Part shown: positions 9,064-19,512 of the stretch, in pieces | How positions within the stretch are numbered: position 1 is the stretch's first letter | Layout of the letters: each line of letters begins with the position of its first letter | Origin: Mesorhizobium sp. | GTDB taxonomy: Bacteria; Pseudomonadota; Alphaproteobacteria; Rhizobiales; Rhizobiaceae | NCBI GenBank assembly: GCA_004020875.1 | Contig: SAPZ01000009.1 | Location: 186,001-250,000 of the forward strand | Direction of reading: 5' to 3' | Length of the DNA: 64,000 nt | The notes under the pieces: model-generated | Seen by the model: only the letters and a program-made list of their open reading frames with translations | Told to the model about the DNA's origin: nothing | Database searches by the model: none | Position numbers and translations under genes: made by a program

Positions 9064-10845
9064 CTACACCAGTTCCCTGCCCTTGGCGTCGATGGCGTTG
9101 GCCACCGCTTCATCGGTCGCCTCGTCCGGCAGGAGCATCTCGTTATGCGCCTTGCCCGACGGGATCATCGGGAAGCAGTTGGCCAGGGTCGCCACGCGGC
9201 AGTCGAACAGAACCGGCTTCTTGACCGAGATCATCTCGCGGATCGCGTCGTCGAGCTCATCCGGCTTGTCGCAGCGAATGCCGTGTCCGCCATAGGCTTC
9301 CGCCAGCTTGACGAAATCCGGCATCGCCTCGGTGTAGGAATGCGAGAGCCGGTTGCCGTGCAAGAGCTGCTGCCACTGGCGCACCATGCCCATATACTGG
9401 TTGTTGAGGATGAAGATCTTGATCGGCGCCTCATACTGCACCGCCGAGCTCATCTCCTGCATTGTCATTTGCACCGAGGCGTCGCCAGCGATGTCGATGA
9501 CCAGCGCATCCGGATGCGCGATCTGCACGCCGAGCGCGGCCGGCAGGCCGTAGCCCATCGTGCCCAGACCGCCGGAGGTCATCCAGCGGTTCGGCTTGTC
9601 GAAATGATAGTGCTGCGCCGCCCACATCTGGTGCTGGCCGACCTCGGTGGTGATGTAGGTGTCCATGTCCTTGGTCAGCGCATAGAGCCGCTGGATCGCA
9701 AATTGCGGCATGATGACATCGCTGTTCATCTTGTAGGCGAGCGAATCCCGCGCCCGCCATTTCGCGATCTGCTCCCACCACGGATAGGGCGCCTTCTTGT
9801 CGGTCTTGGCGGTCGCCCGCCACAGCCGCACCAGGTCTTCCAGCACGCGTCCGACGTCCCCCAAGATGCCGATATCCGCATGCACGTTCTTGTTGATCGA
9901 GGACGGATCGATATCGATGTGGATCTTCTTTGAGTTCGGCGAGAATGCGTTGAGCCTGCCAGTGATGCGGTCGTCGAAGCGCGCGCCGATGCAGATCATC
10001 ACGTCGCAATCATGCATCGCCATGTTGGCTTCGTAGGTGCCGTGCATGCCGAGCATACCGACCCAGTTCTTGCCGGATGCCGGATAGGCGCCGAGCCCCA
10101 TCAGCGTTGAGGTGATCGGGAAGCCGGTGAGGTCGACCAGTTCGCGCAGCAAATGGCTGGCCTCCGGGCCGGAATTGATGACACCGCCGCCCGAATAGAT
10201 GATCGGCTTCTTCGCACCGACCATCAGCTCGACGGCAGCCTTCACCTTTTCCAGGTCGCCCTGGACTTTCGGCTGATAGCTGGTGCGCGGCGCCGTCTGC
10301 GGCGGCACGTAGATCCCCTTGGCGAACTGCACGTCCTTCGGGATATCGACCACGACCGGGCCGGGACGCCCCGTCGTTGCGACATGGAAGGCCTCATGGA
10401 TGGTGGCGGCGAGATCATTCACGTCCTTCACCAGCCAATTGTGCTTGGTGCAGGGCCGCGTGATGCCGACGGTGTCGCATTCCTGGAACGCGTCGGAGCC
10501 GATCAGCGAGGTCGGCACCTGGCCGGTGAGGCAAACCAGCGGAATGGAATCCATCAGCGCGTCCTGCAGCGGCGTCACCGCATTGGTGGCGCCGGGGCCG
10601 GACGTCACCAGGAGCACGCCGGCCTTGCCGGTCGAGCGCGCATAGCCTTCGGCCGCGTGACCGGCGCCCTGTTCGTGCCGGACCAGGATGTGCTCGACCT
10701 CGTCTTGTTGAAAGATTTCATCATAAATTGGGAGAACCGCGCCGCCCGGATAACCGAAGACGTGCTTGACGCCGTTGTCCTTCAGCGCCTGCACCACCAT
10801 TTCGGCGCCCGTCATCTCGCGCCGCCCGTTCTGTCCGTTGCTCAT
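9064..10845 (-). CDS. ilvI: Acetolactate synthase large (catalytic) subunit
   Basis: The 593-residue enzyme condenses two pyruvates, or pyruvate with 2-oxobutyrate, using thiamine diphosphate. Glu58 in VRHEQGAGHAAEG is the catalytic glutamate that activates the cofactor, and GDASVQMTMQE about 27 residues before ILNNQYMGMVRQW forms the diphosphate and magnesium site. Length and motifs match the biosynthetic enzyme with FAD, not the catabolic AlsS. The ATG at 10845 is preceded by a leader with a hairpin and T run, so expression is probably set by attenuation. ilvN follows in the same direction. Confidence 0.97.
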   Translation of the reverse strand: MSNGQNGRREMTGAEMVVQALKDNGVKHVFGYPGGAVLPIYDEIFQQDEVEHILVRHEQGAGHAAEGYARSTGKAGVLLVTSGPGATNAVTPLQDALMDSIPLVCLTGQVPTSLIGSDAFQECDTVGITRPCTKHNWLVKDVNDLAATIHEAFHVATTGRPGPVVVDIPKDVQFAKGIYVPPQTAPRTSYQPKVQGDLEKVKAAVELMVGAKKPIIYSGGGVINSGPEASHLLRELVDLTGFPITSTLMGLGAYPASGKNWVGMLGMHGTYEANMAMHDCDVMICIGARFDDRITGRLNAFSPNSKKIHIDIDPSSINKNVHADIGILGDVGRVLEDLVRLWRATAKTDKKAPYPWWEQIAKWRARDSLAYKMNSDVIMPQFAIQRLYALTKDMDTYITTEVGQHQMWAAQHYHFDKPNRWMTSGGLGTMGYGLPAALGVQIAHPDALVIDIAGDASVQMTMQEMSSAVQYEAPIKIFILNNQYMGMVRQWQQLLHGNRLSHSYTEAMPDFVKLAEAYGGHGIRCDKPDELDDAIREMISVKKPVLFDCRVATLANCFPMIPSGKAHNEMLLPDEATDEAVANAIDAKGRELV

Positions 10846-10910
10846 CGGTCTGGTCCCGTACTGTTCGCCATCTGGCGATTTGCTGGTCGTTTAGTTCGGT
10901 TGGAGGCAAT

Positions 10911-10933
10911 AAAAAAGGCCCCCGAGGGAGCCT
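10911..10933 (-). terminator. Intrinsic terminator (attenuator) in the ilvI leader
   Basis: On the minus strand AGGCTCC, a CTCG loop and GGGGCCT form a seven-pair stem with one G-T wobble, followed directly by six T. It sits between the leader-peptide stop and the ilvI start, about 65 bases upstream of ilvI, with no gene end to serve. That is the position of an attenuator. A second perfect hairpin, GGCGGT-GTA-ACCGCC (10965-10979), covers the leader stop codon and could act as a pause or protector structure. I did not find an unambiguous anti-terminator pairing by eye. Confidence 0.8.
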
Positions 10934-10966
10934 GTGTGGTGCGCATGGGAGGTTTTCGCCCGGCGG

Positions 10967-11017
10967 TTACACCGCCTTGCCCACGCGCCAGCCTACGAGA
11001 ATGAGTGCCGTTTTCAT
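10967..11017 (-). CDS. ilv leader peptide, 16 residues
   Basis: The short frame MKTALILVGWRVGKAV followed by TAA lies just before the attenuator hairpin. It has the run A-L-I-L-V plus two more valines, so stalling of the ribosome when charged Leu, Ile or Val tRNAs are scarce could keep the terminator from forming. No ribosome binding site precedes the ATG. The predicted promoter would start RNA at or next to the ATG, so the peptide may be translated from a leaderless message, as is known for the trp leader peptide of Sinorhizobium meliloti. That parallel is an inference. Confidence 0.75.
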   Translation of the reverse strand: MKTALILVGWRVGKAV

Positions 11018-11025
11018 GGGCGCGG

Positions 11026-11055
11026 ACAATAAGGGCGAAAACGCGGGCTCGTCAA
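11026..11055 (-). promoter_or_regulatory. Likely sigma-70 promoter of ilv leader
   Basis: On the minus strand TTGACG (11050-11055) and TATTGT (11026-11031) are separated by 18 bases. Counting about seven bases on, transcription would begin near 11017-11019, at the ATG of the leader peptide. The -10 box matches the consensus at four of six bases. Confidence 0.5.
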
Positions 11056-11232
11056 TGGGGTCCGGCGCGAATTCACCCGCCTGTGAGAAACGGCGCTGTT
11101 TCGCGCTACCATAGTACAGTTGAGCGCCCGCCGCCGAGATACCAGTATGTGCCGATGCATGTCGCCCGGAAGGGTGGAGCGGTTTGGGACACGACATGCG
11201 CTATGATGTGACGTTGGCTGCGAGGAGGACGC

Positions 11233-13152
11233 ATGGCTGGCGAACGGGAGCATATCCGCGAGATCGAAGAGGTGCTGTCCGGCGCGCGATCGGTCCGCGA
11301 CGATATCGTGGTTCAATCCTGGCTGCGCTGCATCGATACGCATCGGCTCGACCCCGCACGTCCGACGGAAGCCTACATCGTGCCCGATACCCAGCTGCGC
11401 GAGCATCGCGAGCAGTCCGAAAGGCTGATCGCCATTGCCCGCAGCGGCCTCGAGACATTGTTCAAGCAGGTGGCCGGACAGAACTACGTCCTGCTGCTGG
11501 CCGACGCGAAAGGTGTCACCGTCGACTTCCTCGGCGACCCGCTGTTCATGGACCAGTTGCGCACGGCCGGTCTCTATCTCGGCTCCGAATGGTCTGAGAG
11601 CCGCACCGGAACCTGCGGCGTCGGCTCCTGCATCGTCACGGGCGAGGCGATGACCATCCACCAGACCGACCATTTCGACACCACTCACACGCCGCTCTCC
11701 TGCACCGCCGCGCCGATCTTCGACACCAAGGGCGAACTCACCGCCGTGCTCGACATATCGCTGCTGCGATCGCCGCAGCCGAAAGTCAGCCAGAACCTTG
11801 CCCTTCACTTGGTGACGGCGTCTGCCCGGCGCATCGAGCTCGCCAATCTGATGGCGCCGATGCATTCGGAATGGGTGCTGCGCTTCTCGCGTTCGCCCGA
11901 ATTCCTCGATGTCGATCCGGAGGCAGCCGTGGCGCTCGATGCCTCGGGCCGCATTCTCGGCACCACGCGCGGCGGGGCCCTGCTTCTGGCGCAGGCCGGA
12001 GGCGTCGACTGGAGGCTCTCCTCGCCGATCGGTCACCCGATCTCGCGTTACCTCGACATGGGTATCGACGACTTGCCGAATTTGACGCGCGGGCGCCCGA
12101 CCGAGGAGCGGCTGGTGTTCGGCCGCAACGGCAGCGCGCTGTTCGCGCATGCCATCGAACCGCAGCCGTCGAGCGGACGCCGCGCGCCCACCGAGGCGCT
12201 GCCGAAACCGATCTCCGAGCTTTCCGGCGGCGATCCAGCCATGGCGGCCATGCAGACGCGGGCCGCCAAGCTGGCGCGCACCACCATCCCGATCCTGATC
12301 CATGGCGAGACCGGTTCCGGCAAGGAATATCTCGCCCGCGCGCTGCATGACAGCTCCGGGCGCTCCGGTCCGTTCGTGGCCATCAATTGCGCGGCCATTC
12401 CCGAACATCTGATCGAGAGCGAGCTGTTCGGGCACGCGGCCGGCGCCTTTACCGGTGCCACGGCCAAGGGACGCAAGGGGCTCATCGAGAGCGCCGAGGG
12501 CGGCTCGCTTTTCCTCGACGAGATCGGCGACATGCCCTACGCGCTGCAATCGCGCCTGCTGCGGGTGATCGCCGAGCGCGAACTGATCCCGGTCGGCGGC
12601 ACTGCGCCCCGGTCTGTCGACATCAAGATCATCTCCGCCTCTCATCACGACTTGCGGCGACTGGTTGCCGAAGGCCGGTTCCGCGAGGATCTGTTCTATC
12701 GGCTGAACGCCGCCTCGCTGACATTGCCGGCGCTGCGCGAGCGCACCGATTTCGAATGGCTGCTGGAACGGCTGGTCGGCGAGCGCGCACGCTTGGCTGG
12801 TCGGCCGGCAAAACTGTCGCCTGCGGCGCGGCTGGTGCTGATCCGCCATGACTGGCCCGGCAACATCCGCGAGCTCGTCAACGCCGTGGACCTGGCGGTG
12901 GCGCTTTGCGACGATGAGATGATCCAGCCCACCGACCTGCCCGATTTCGCCGCGGCCCGCATGGCGCCCCCGGCTCCTTCCGCCAGTCTTGTCGCGCTTC
13001 GCGCCCCCTCGCCCGAGGAAGAGCGCGCGGCCCTACTGGCCGTGCTGGCGGGGACCGGCTGGAACATTTCCGAGGCCGCGCGGCGTCTCGGCGTCGACCG
13101 CACCACGGTCCATCGCCGTATGAAGCGCCTGCGACTGGAGGCGCCGAACTAA
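11233..13152 (+). CDS. Sigma-54-dependent transcriptional activator, AcoR-like
   Basis: This 639-residue regulator has an N-terminal GAF-type sensor region of AcoR kind (about residues 1-300, including GTCGVGSCIVTG), a central AAA+ domain and a C-terminal Fis-type helix-turn-helix (NISEAARRLGVDRTTVHRRM). Walker A GETGSGKE is at 358-365, and GAFTGA, the loop that contacts sigma-54, is at 404-409. Walker B is in SLFLDEIGD. Such proteins hydrolyse ATP to open sigma-54 promoters after sensing an inducer. The start has AGGAGG close upstream. The sigma-54 promoter just after it indicates that the downstream monooxygenase is its target. Confidence 0.93.
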   Translation: MAGEREHIREIEEVLSGARSVRDDIVVQSWLRCIDTHRLDPARPTEAYIVPDTQLREHREQSERLIAIARSGLETLFKQVAGQNYVLLLADAKGVTVDFLGDPLFMDQLRTAGLYLGSEWSESRTGTCGVGSCIVTGEAMTIHQTDHFDTTHTPLSCTAAPIFDTKGELTAVLDISLLRSPQPKVSQNLALHLVTASARRIELANLMAPMHSEWVLRFSRSPEFLDVDPEAAVALDASGRILGTTRGGALLLAQAGGVDWRLSSPIGHPISRYLDMGIDDLPNLTRGRPTEERLVFGRNGSALFAHAIEPQPSSGRRAPTEALPKPISELSGGDPAMAAMQTRAAKLARTTIPILIHGETGSGKEYLARALHDSSGRSGPFVAINCAAIPEHLIESELFGHAAGAFTGATAKGRKGLIESAEGGSLFLDEIGDMPYALQSRLLRVIAERELIPVGGTAPRSVDIKIISASHHDLRRLVAEGRFREDLFYRLNAASLTLPALRERTDFEWLLERLVGERARLAGRPAKLSPAARLVLIRHDWPGNIRELVNAVDLAVALCDDEMIQPTDLPDFAAARMAPPAPSASLVALRAPSPEEERAALLAVLAGTGWNISEAARRLGVDRTTVHRRMKRLRLEAPN

Positions 13153-13267
13153 CGTTGCAAGGGCTGTGGCGCGCCGCAGCGCACGCAACAGGAATGCAAC
13201 AGGCAAGGCGCCACAAGAGCGTCCTAACAGATTGATTCCGTTAATAATACCTGATGAGCGCTACGGT

Positions 13268-13283
13268 TGGCACGCCGCTTGCT
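13268..13283 (+). promoter_or_regulatory. Sigma-54 promoter (-24/-12) of the monooxygenase gene
   Basis: TGGCAC, five bases, then TTGCT matches the sigma-54 consensus fully, with GG at -24 and GC at -12. The start codon is 36 bases downstream with a strong GGAGGAG before it. Upstream, between 13153 and 13260, there are GC-rich partly symmetric stretches (GTTGC ... GCAAC at about 13154-13189) that could be activator sites, but I cannot define them with confidence. Confidence 0.88.
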
Positions 13284-13318
13284 GCTCATGACGCACTCTA
13301 GCAAGCGGAGGAGAACAA

Positions 13319-15127
13319 ATGCTCGAGAGAACACCCACCACCAAGGCACAGTCGCTGCTCGACAAGTTCGGCAAGGCGCTGGAAACCGGCGATATCGACA
13401 GCGCCGTCAACTGCTTCCAGGCCGACTGCTACTGGCGCGACCTCGTCACCTTCACCTGGAACCTGAAGACCATGGAAGGCCAGGACCAGGTTCGCGACAT
13501 GCTGCAAGCGACGCTGGCCAACACCAAGCCGACCGGCTGGGCGGTGGCCAAGGGCGAGGAAGCGACCGAGGACGGCGGCGTCACCACCGCATGGATCACC
13601 TTCGAGACGAGTGTGGCGCGCGGCTTTGGCCTTGTGCGGTTCAAGGGCGACCTGATCTGGACCTTGCTGACGACAATGGCGGAGCTGAAAGGGCATGAGG
13701 AGAAAGCTGGCTTCACCCGTCCCCTCGGCGCCAAGCACGGACACGGCAAGGACCGCAAGACGTGGCGCGAGGAGCGGGACGACGAGATCGCCGAGCTAGG
13801 CCACACCAGGCAACCCTATGTCGTCATCATCGGCGGGGGCCAGGGCGGCATCGCGCTCGGCGCCCGGCTGAAGCAGCTTGGCGTGCCCACCATCATCGTC
13901 GAGAAGAATGAGCGTCCCGGAGACTCCTGGCGCCAGCGCTACAAGTCGCTCTGCCTGCACGACCCGGTCTGGTACGATCACCTGCCCTATATCGACTTCC
14001 CGAAGAACTGGCCGGTTTTCGCGCCGAAGGACAAGATCGGCGACTGGCTGGAAATGTACACCAAAGTGATGGAGCTGAACTATTGGAGCTCCACCACCGC
14101 CAAATCCGCCAAATACGACGAGAAGACGAAGGAATGGACCCTCGTCGTCGAGCGCGACGGCAAGGAGATCGTGCTCAAGCCCAAGCAGCTGGTGCTGGCG
14201 ACCGGCATGTCGGGGAAGGCGAACTGGCCGAAACACAAAGGCCAGGACATCTTCAAGGGCGAGCAGCAGCACTCCTCGACCCATCCCGGCCCAGACAAAT
14301 ACCGCGGCAAGAAGGTGGTGGTGATCGGCTCCAACAACTCGGCGCACGACATCTGCGCGGCGTTATGGGAAGGCGGCGCCGACGTGACCATGGTGCAGCG
14401 CTCGTCCACGCACATCGTCAAGTCCGACACGCTGATGGATATCGGCTTGGGCGCGCTCTACTCCGAGCAGGCGGTCGAGAACGGCATGACGACGCGCAAG
14501 GCCGACATGATCTTTGCTTCGCTGCCCTACCGCATCCTGCACAAGTTCCAGATTCCGCTTTACCAGCAGATGAAGGAGCGCGACGCGAAGTTTTACGAGG
14601 ACCTGGAAAAGGCTGGATTCATGCTCGACTGGGGCGATGACGGCTCTGGCCTGTTCATGAAATATCTGCGCCGCGGCTCCGGCTATTACATCGATGTCGG
14701 CGCTTGCGATCTCGTCATCGACGGCTCGATCAAGCTGAAGAGCGGGCCAGGAGCCGCTGTGCAGGAACTTACCGAAACCGGCGTCAAATTCGTCGACGGC
14801 ACGGAATTGCGGGCCGACCTTGTGATCTATGCCACCGGCTACGGCTCGATGAACGGTTGGGCCGCGGACCTCATCTCGCAGGAAGTGGCCGACAAGGTCG
14901 GCAAGGTCTGGGGCCTCGGATCCAACACCACCAAGGATCCGGGTCCGTGGGAAGGCGAGCAGCGCAACATGTGGAAGCCGACGCAGCAGGAAGCGCTATG
15001 GTTCCATGGCGGCAACCTTCACCAGTCGCGCCACTATTCGCAGTATCTTGCGCTGCAACTGAAGGCCAGGCAGGTCGGGTTACCGACGCCTGTCTATGGA
15101 CTGCAGGAGGTCTATCACAAGAGCTGA
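13319..15127 (+). CDS. Flavin-containing monooxygenase with N-terminal SnoaL/NTF2-like domain
   Basis: The 602-residue protein joins an NTF2-like domain (about residues 1-130, with DSAVNCFQADCYWRDLVTFTW) to a class B flavin monooxygenase. FAD is bound by GGGQGG at 172-177. The family fingerprint FKGEQQH starts at residue 312, and a second Rossmann motif (VVVIGSNNSAHDI) binds NADPH. ATGYGS near the C-terminus closes the FAD site. Relatives oxidise ketones, amines or indole-3-pyruvate (YUCCA type), and the substrate here is not evident. The gene is preceded by a sigma-54 promoter and an AcoR-like activator, so it is probably induced by its substrate. Confidence 0.88.
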   Translation: MLERTPTTKAQSLLDKFGKALETGDIDSAVNCFQADCYWRDLVTFTWNLKTMEGQDQVRDMLQATLANTKPTGWAVAKGEEATEDGGVTTAWITFETSVARGFGLVRFKGDLIWTLLTTMAELKGHEEKAGFTRPLGAKHGHGKDRKTWREERDDEIAELGHTRQPYVVIIGGGQGGIALGARLKQLGVPTIIVEKNERPGDSWRQRYKSLCLHDPVWYDHLPYIDFPKNWPVFAPKDKIGDWLEMYTKVMELNYWSSTTAKSAKYDEKTKEWTLVVERDGKEIVLKPKQLVLATGMSGKANWPKHKGQDIFKGEQQHSSTHPGPDKYRGKKVVVIGSNNSAHDICAALWEGGADVTMVQRSSTHIVKSDTLMDIGLGALYSEQAVENGMTTRKADMIFASLPYRILHKFQIPLYQQMKERDAKFYEDLEKAGFMLDWGDDGSGLFMKYLRRGSGYYIDVGACDLVIDGSIKLKSGPGAAVQELTETGVKFVDGTELRADLVIYATGYGSMNGWAADLISQEVADKVGKVWGLGSNTTKDPGPWEGEQRNMWKPTQQEALWFHGGNLHQSRHYSQYLALQLKARQVGLPTPVYGLQEVYHKS

Positions 15128-15150
15128 CGCACAGCGCTCTCGCACATGGC

Positions 15151-15174
15151 GGAAGCCCGGCGAGCCGGGCTTCC
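15151..15174. terminator. Perfect hairpin between convergent genes, likely bidirectional terminator
   Basis: GGAAGCCCGG, loop CGAG and CCGGGCTTCC form ten perfect base pairs between the monooxygenase stop and the tmpB stop. No long T run follows on either strand. Confidence 0.65.
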
Positions 15175-15178
15175 GCGT

Positions 15179-16996
<1,818 letters not shown>

Positions 16997-17026
16997 CGTT
17001 TTTTGGGTAATGGTCATAGATTTCTG

Positions 17027-17911
17027 ATGGCTGCAAAAGCTCTCGACACCTTGCCCCCTCTCGACTGGCTGCGCAGTTTCGAGGCAGCTGCTCGCCTGTC
17101 GAACTTCACCGCTGCGGCAGCCGAGCTAGGCCTCACCCAAGCCGCCGTCAGCCAGCACATCCGCTTTCTGGAAGAGCGGCTGAAGACGCGCTTGTTCGCG
17201 CGCCTGGCGCGCGGCGTAGCGCTGTCGCCGGAGGGCGCGGCCTATCTCCCGCACATCCAGTCGGCATTTGCTACCATTGGTAACAGCACCAATGAGCTGT
17301 TCGAGCCCCGCGCTTTACAGACCGTGTCGATCCGGGTTCCGATCTCCTTTGCCCTTCTGACGCTCATCCCGGCCCTGCCCGACCTGGCAAAAGCGCTGCC
17401 GCAGATCCAGCTCGATATTGTGACCATCCATCGGCCGACCGATTACGACCAGCCGGGCTCGACGCTCGACATTCGCTTCGGCAACGGATCCTTTCCCGGC
17501 CGCGAGGCCGACCGGCTCACGGTCGAGCGGCTTGTCCCGGTCGCGGCGCCAACGCTCGCCCGAGATGACGATTGGGCGTCATTGCCACTTCTCCTGGTGG
17601 CCGGCGCGCGCGAACTGTGGGCGGAATGGTTTGCCGCCGCGGGGCTTGCCGGCCATTCGCGGCGCTCGCATCGCTTCGACAGTTTCGTCGCTGCCATGGA
17701 AGCGGCGAAGGCCGGCGCCGGCGCATTGCTCGGCTCGCGACCGTTGATCGACACCGCGCTCAGGGACAATGCCCTCGTCAGGCTTTCGGATTTTGAGCTG
17801 TCGAGCCCATCGGGCCATTTCCTGACGAGGCCGTCGTCGTCGCGGCTGTCCGGCGTCGAGCAGGATTTTCGCCGCTGGCTTCTGTCGCGTATTGTCGGAA
17901 GTTCAGGATAG
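17027..17911 (+). CDS. LysR-type transcriptional regulator (GcvA-like), divergent from tmpA
   Basis: The 294-residue protein has an N-terminal winged helix-turn-helix (LDWLRSFEAAARLSNFTAAAAELGLTQAAVSQHI region, about residues 10-65) and a C-terminal effector domain of periplasmic-binding-protein fold. The opening LPPLDWLRSFEAAARL is typical of the GcvA subgroup. I chose the ATG at 17027; an upstream frame begins before the palindrome and lacks family similarity. Divergent location suggests it controls tmpAB in response to the phosphonate or its product. It overlaps the convergent GNAT gene by nine bases. Confidence 0.85.
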   Translation: MAAKALDTLPPLDWLRSFEAAARLSNFTAAAAELGLTQAAVSQHIRFLEERLKTRLFARLARGVALSPEGAAYLPHIQSAFATIGNSTNELFEPRALQTVSIRVPISFALLTLIPALPDLAKALPQIQLDIVTIHRPTDYDQPGSTLDIRFGNGSFPGREADRLTVERLVPVAAPTLARDDDWASLPLLLVAGARELWAEWFAAAGLAGHSRRSHRFDSFVAAMEAAKAGAGALLGSRPLIDTALRDNALVRLSDFELSSPSGHFLTRPSSSRLSGVEQDFRRWLLSRIVGSSG

Positions 17912-18442
17912 CGTACGGGCCCGCGCTCCTATCCTCTTCCAGTAGATCAGCGTGCCTGTCAGTCCCCCATGCGGCTTCAGAGCGAAGTCCGGGATCTCAC
18001 CGGTCAGCGTAAAGCCAAGCTTCTCATAGAAGCCCGCCGCGCCCTCCTCGCTTGCCGTGTCCAGCACGAGCAACGTGCGACCGTTCTCGACGGCCATTTT
18101 CTCGGCGGCTCGCATCAGTGCGCTTGCGACGCCTTTGCCGCGATGGTCGCGGCCGGTCATCAGCTTGGCGATCTCGGCGCGGTGCGGCTGGTTCGGCGGA
18201 AAGTCGAGCAGCAGCGTGACGGTTCCTGCAAGCACCCCATCCTGCCATGCGCCCAGCACCGCCCTTTCCCCGCGCGCGGCCGCGGCAAGCGACTTGCGCC
18301 AGAAATCCCGCGCGGCCTCCGCCGGCAAAGGGTGCATGAAGCTCACCGACCCGCCGGCACCGACGGTCTCGATCAACAGATCGGCGAGCATCGCGACGGT
18401 CGCGGCATCGTCGGTCAACGCCCGGATTTCAAATGCGTTCAT
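17903..18442 (-). CDS. GNAT family N-acetyltransferase
   Basis: The 179-residue protein shows the acetyl-CoA binding signature RDHRGKGVASALMRAAE (GNAT motif A) and a typical C-terminal motif B (AAGFYEKLGFTLTGEIPDFAL). The acceptor is unknown. I chose the ATG at 18442 with GGAG nine bases upstream rather than a TTG five codons earlier. It follows a small unknown gene and an XRE-cupin regulator in the same direction, with gaps of 37 and 5 bases, so the three probably form an operon. XRE-cupin regulators often sit beside acetyltransferases. Confidence 0.88.
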   Translation of the reverse strand: MNAFEIRALTDDAATVAMLADLLIETVGAGGSVSFMHPLPAEAARDFWRKSLAAAARGERAVLGAWQDGVLAGTVTLLLDFPPNQPHRAEIAKLMTGRDHRGKGVASALMRAAEKMAVENGRTLLVLDTASEEGAAGFYEKLGFTLTGEIPDFALKPHGGLTGTLIYWKRIGARARTLS

Positions 18443-18479
18443 GCGGGTGTTCTCCAAGGTGATGCGACATCAGGAAAGG

Positions 18480-18788
18480 TCATTCGAAATGGCTGCTCCG
18501 CCTGCTCCGCCGCGTCCGCCGTATTTCGGCGATCCGGTCGGCGTCGTCCTCGCTGAGATGGCGCCCACGCTCCAGGATCTCGAGCGTATATTCCTCGTAG
18601 GTCAGGCCGAGCCGCTCGGCTCTCTCCAGCCGCATCAGCATGACGGCCCGGCTTGGCGCCCTCCACGCCTTGTCGAGGGCGGCGCGCCAGGCGAGGAAGA
18701 TGTAGGCGTCGCCCTTGCCCCAGGGCGGTCCTTCATAGTCGTCGAGCGGCGGCCCGCCATTGTGCGAGCGTTTCGGTCGTCGAGGCAT
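18480..18788 (-). CDS. Small conserved hypothetical protein, 102 residues
   Basis: I do not recognise a named family. The protein is basic at both ends (MPRRPKRSHNGGPPLDD at the start, RRTRRSRRS at the end) and has a helical middle with AYIFLAWRAALDKAWRAP and a YEEYTLEILERGRHL segment. Start ATG 18788 lies five bases after the XRE regulator stop, which argues for co-expression. It has no membrane helix or signal peptide. It could be a DNA- or RNA-associated accessory protein, but that is only suggested by its charge. Confidence 0.7.
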   Translation of the reverse strand: MPRRPKRSHNGGPPLDDYEGPPWGKGDAYIFLAWRAALDKAWRAPSRAVMLMRLERAERLGLTYEEYTLEILERGRHLSEDDADRIAEIRRTRRSRRSSHFE

Positions 18789-18793
18789 CCGGA

Positions 18794-19360
18794 TCAGTCC
18801 CTGACCAGCGCCACGAGATACTCCGCGGCGGCCGGTCCGGGAGCATGGAAGACGCAGTCCGCCGGCGCCCCCAGCGCCAGGCAGTCGCCGGGCTCGAGCC
18901 GGTGAACCACATCGCCCTCGGTGAAATCCAGCCTTCCGTCGATCAGCCATATCTGCTGCTTGATGAAGGCGTAGGATGCGGCTGGGAGGCTGACCCTGGC
19001 GCCTGCCGGCAGGCTCACCCTGACCAGCTCCAGCGGCATCTGGGATGCCGGCGACAGATGCCGTCGGATGTAGCCCGTTGCCGGATCCTGCCAGACCAGC
19101 TGCTCGTCCCTCCGCAAAACGCCGCTGCCTTGCAGTTCGGCTCGTGCGATCAGCGTAGACAGAGTCATGCCGAAGGCGGCCGCGATGCGCACAAGGAGTG
19201 CCGCGGTCGGACTGGTGGTGCCGCGTTCGATGGCGCTCAGCATCGCTTTGGACACGTCCGAACGCTCCGCAAGGTGGGCCAGCGACCAGCCCCTGATCGT
19301 CCTTTCGGAACGTATTCGCCTGCCAATCGTGGCGGTGATGTCATTCGATATATCGTTCAT
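18794..19360 (-). CDS. XRE-family regulator with C-terminal cupin domain
   Basis: The 188-residue protein has an N-terminal helix-turn-helix (GWSLAHLAERSDVSKAMLSAIERG, about residues 24-47) and a C-terminal cupin-like sensor domain (LVRVSLPAGARVSLPA, then LEPGDCLALGAP). Such regulators usually repress or activate adjacent metabolic or acetyltransferase genes after binding a small molecule. It is the first gene of a three-gene unit with the 102-residue protein and the GNAT enzyme, and it is divergent from the HerA-like ATPase. A palindrome near its own start suggests autoregulation. Confidence 0.9.
   Translation of the reverse strand: MNDISNDITATIGRRIRSERTIRGWSLAHLAERSDVSKAMLSAIERGTTSPTAALLVRIAAAFGMTLSTLIARAELQGSGVLRRDEQLVWQDPATGYIRRHLSPASQMPLELVRVSLPAGARVSLPAASYAFIKQQIWLIDGRLDFTEGDVVHRLEPGDCLALGAPADCVFHAPGPAAAEYLVALVRD
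19346..19355. promoter_or_regulatory. Palindrome at the start of the XRE-cupin gene, possible operator
   Basis: CGATATATCG is a ten-base palindrome inside the first codons of the regulator, and a related AATATATCGG lies about 20 bases upstream of it in the divergent region. The two spaced half-sites could be an autoregulatory operator. Confidence 0.3.
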
Positions 19361-19512
19361 TCGTCCAATATATCGGAATCAAAAAATCTGGAAAGAGGCT
19401 ATTCGATCGAATTGTTGCGGCCGGCTTAACACCGTCTACACCATTCGACCTCACCTCAATTTAACCCCGCTTGAATAGGGTCGACGCTCCAGGGAATGGG
19501 ACCAGGTCAGTC

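Noticed and set aside
11014..12849. A 611-residue open frame on the minus strand under the sigma-54 activator gene
   Set aside because: It is antisense to a well-supported gene and rich in Arg, Gly and His with no recognisable motif; high GC makes such shadow frames common.
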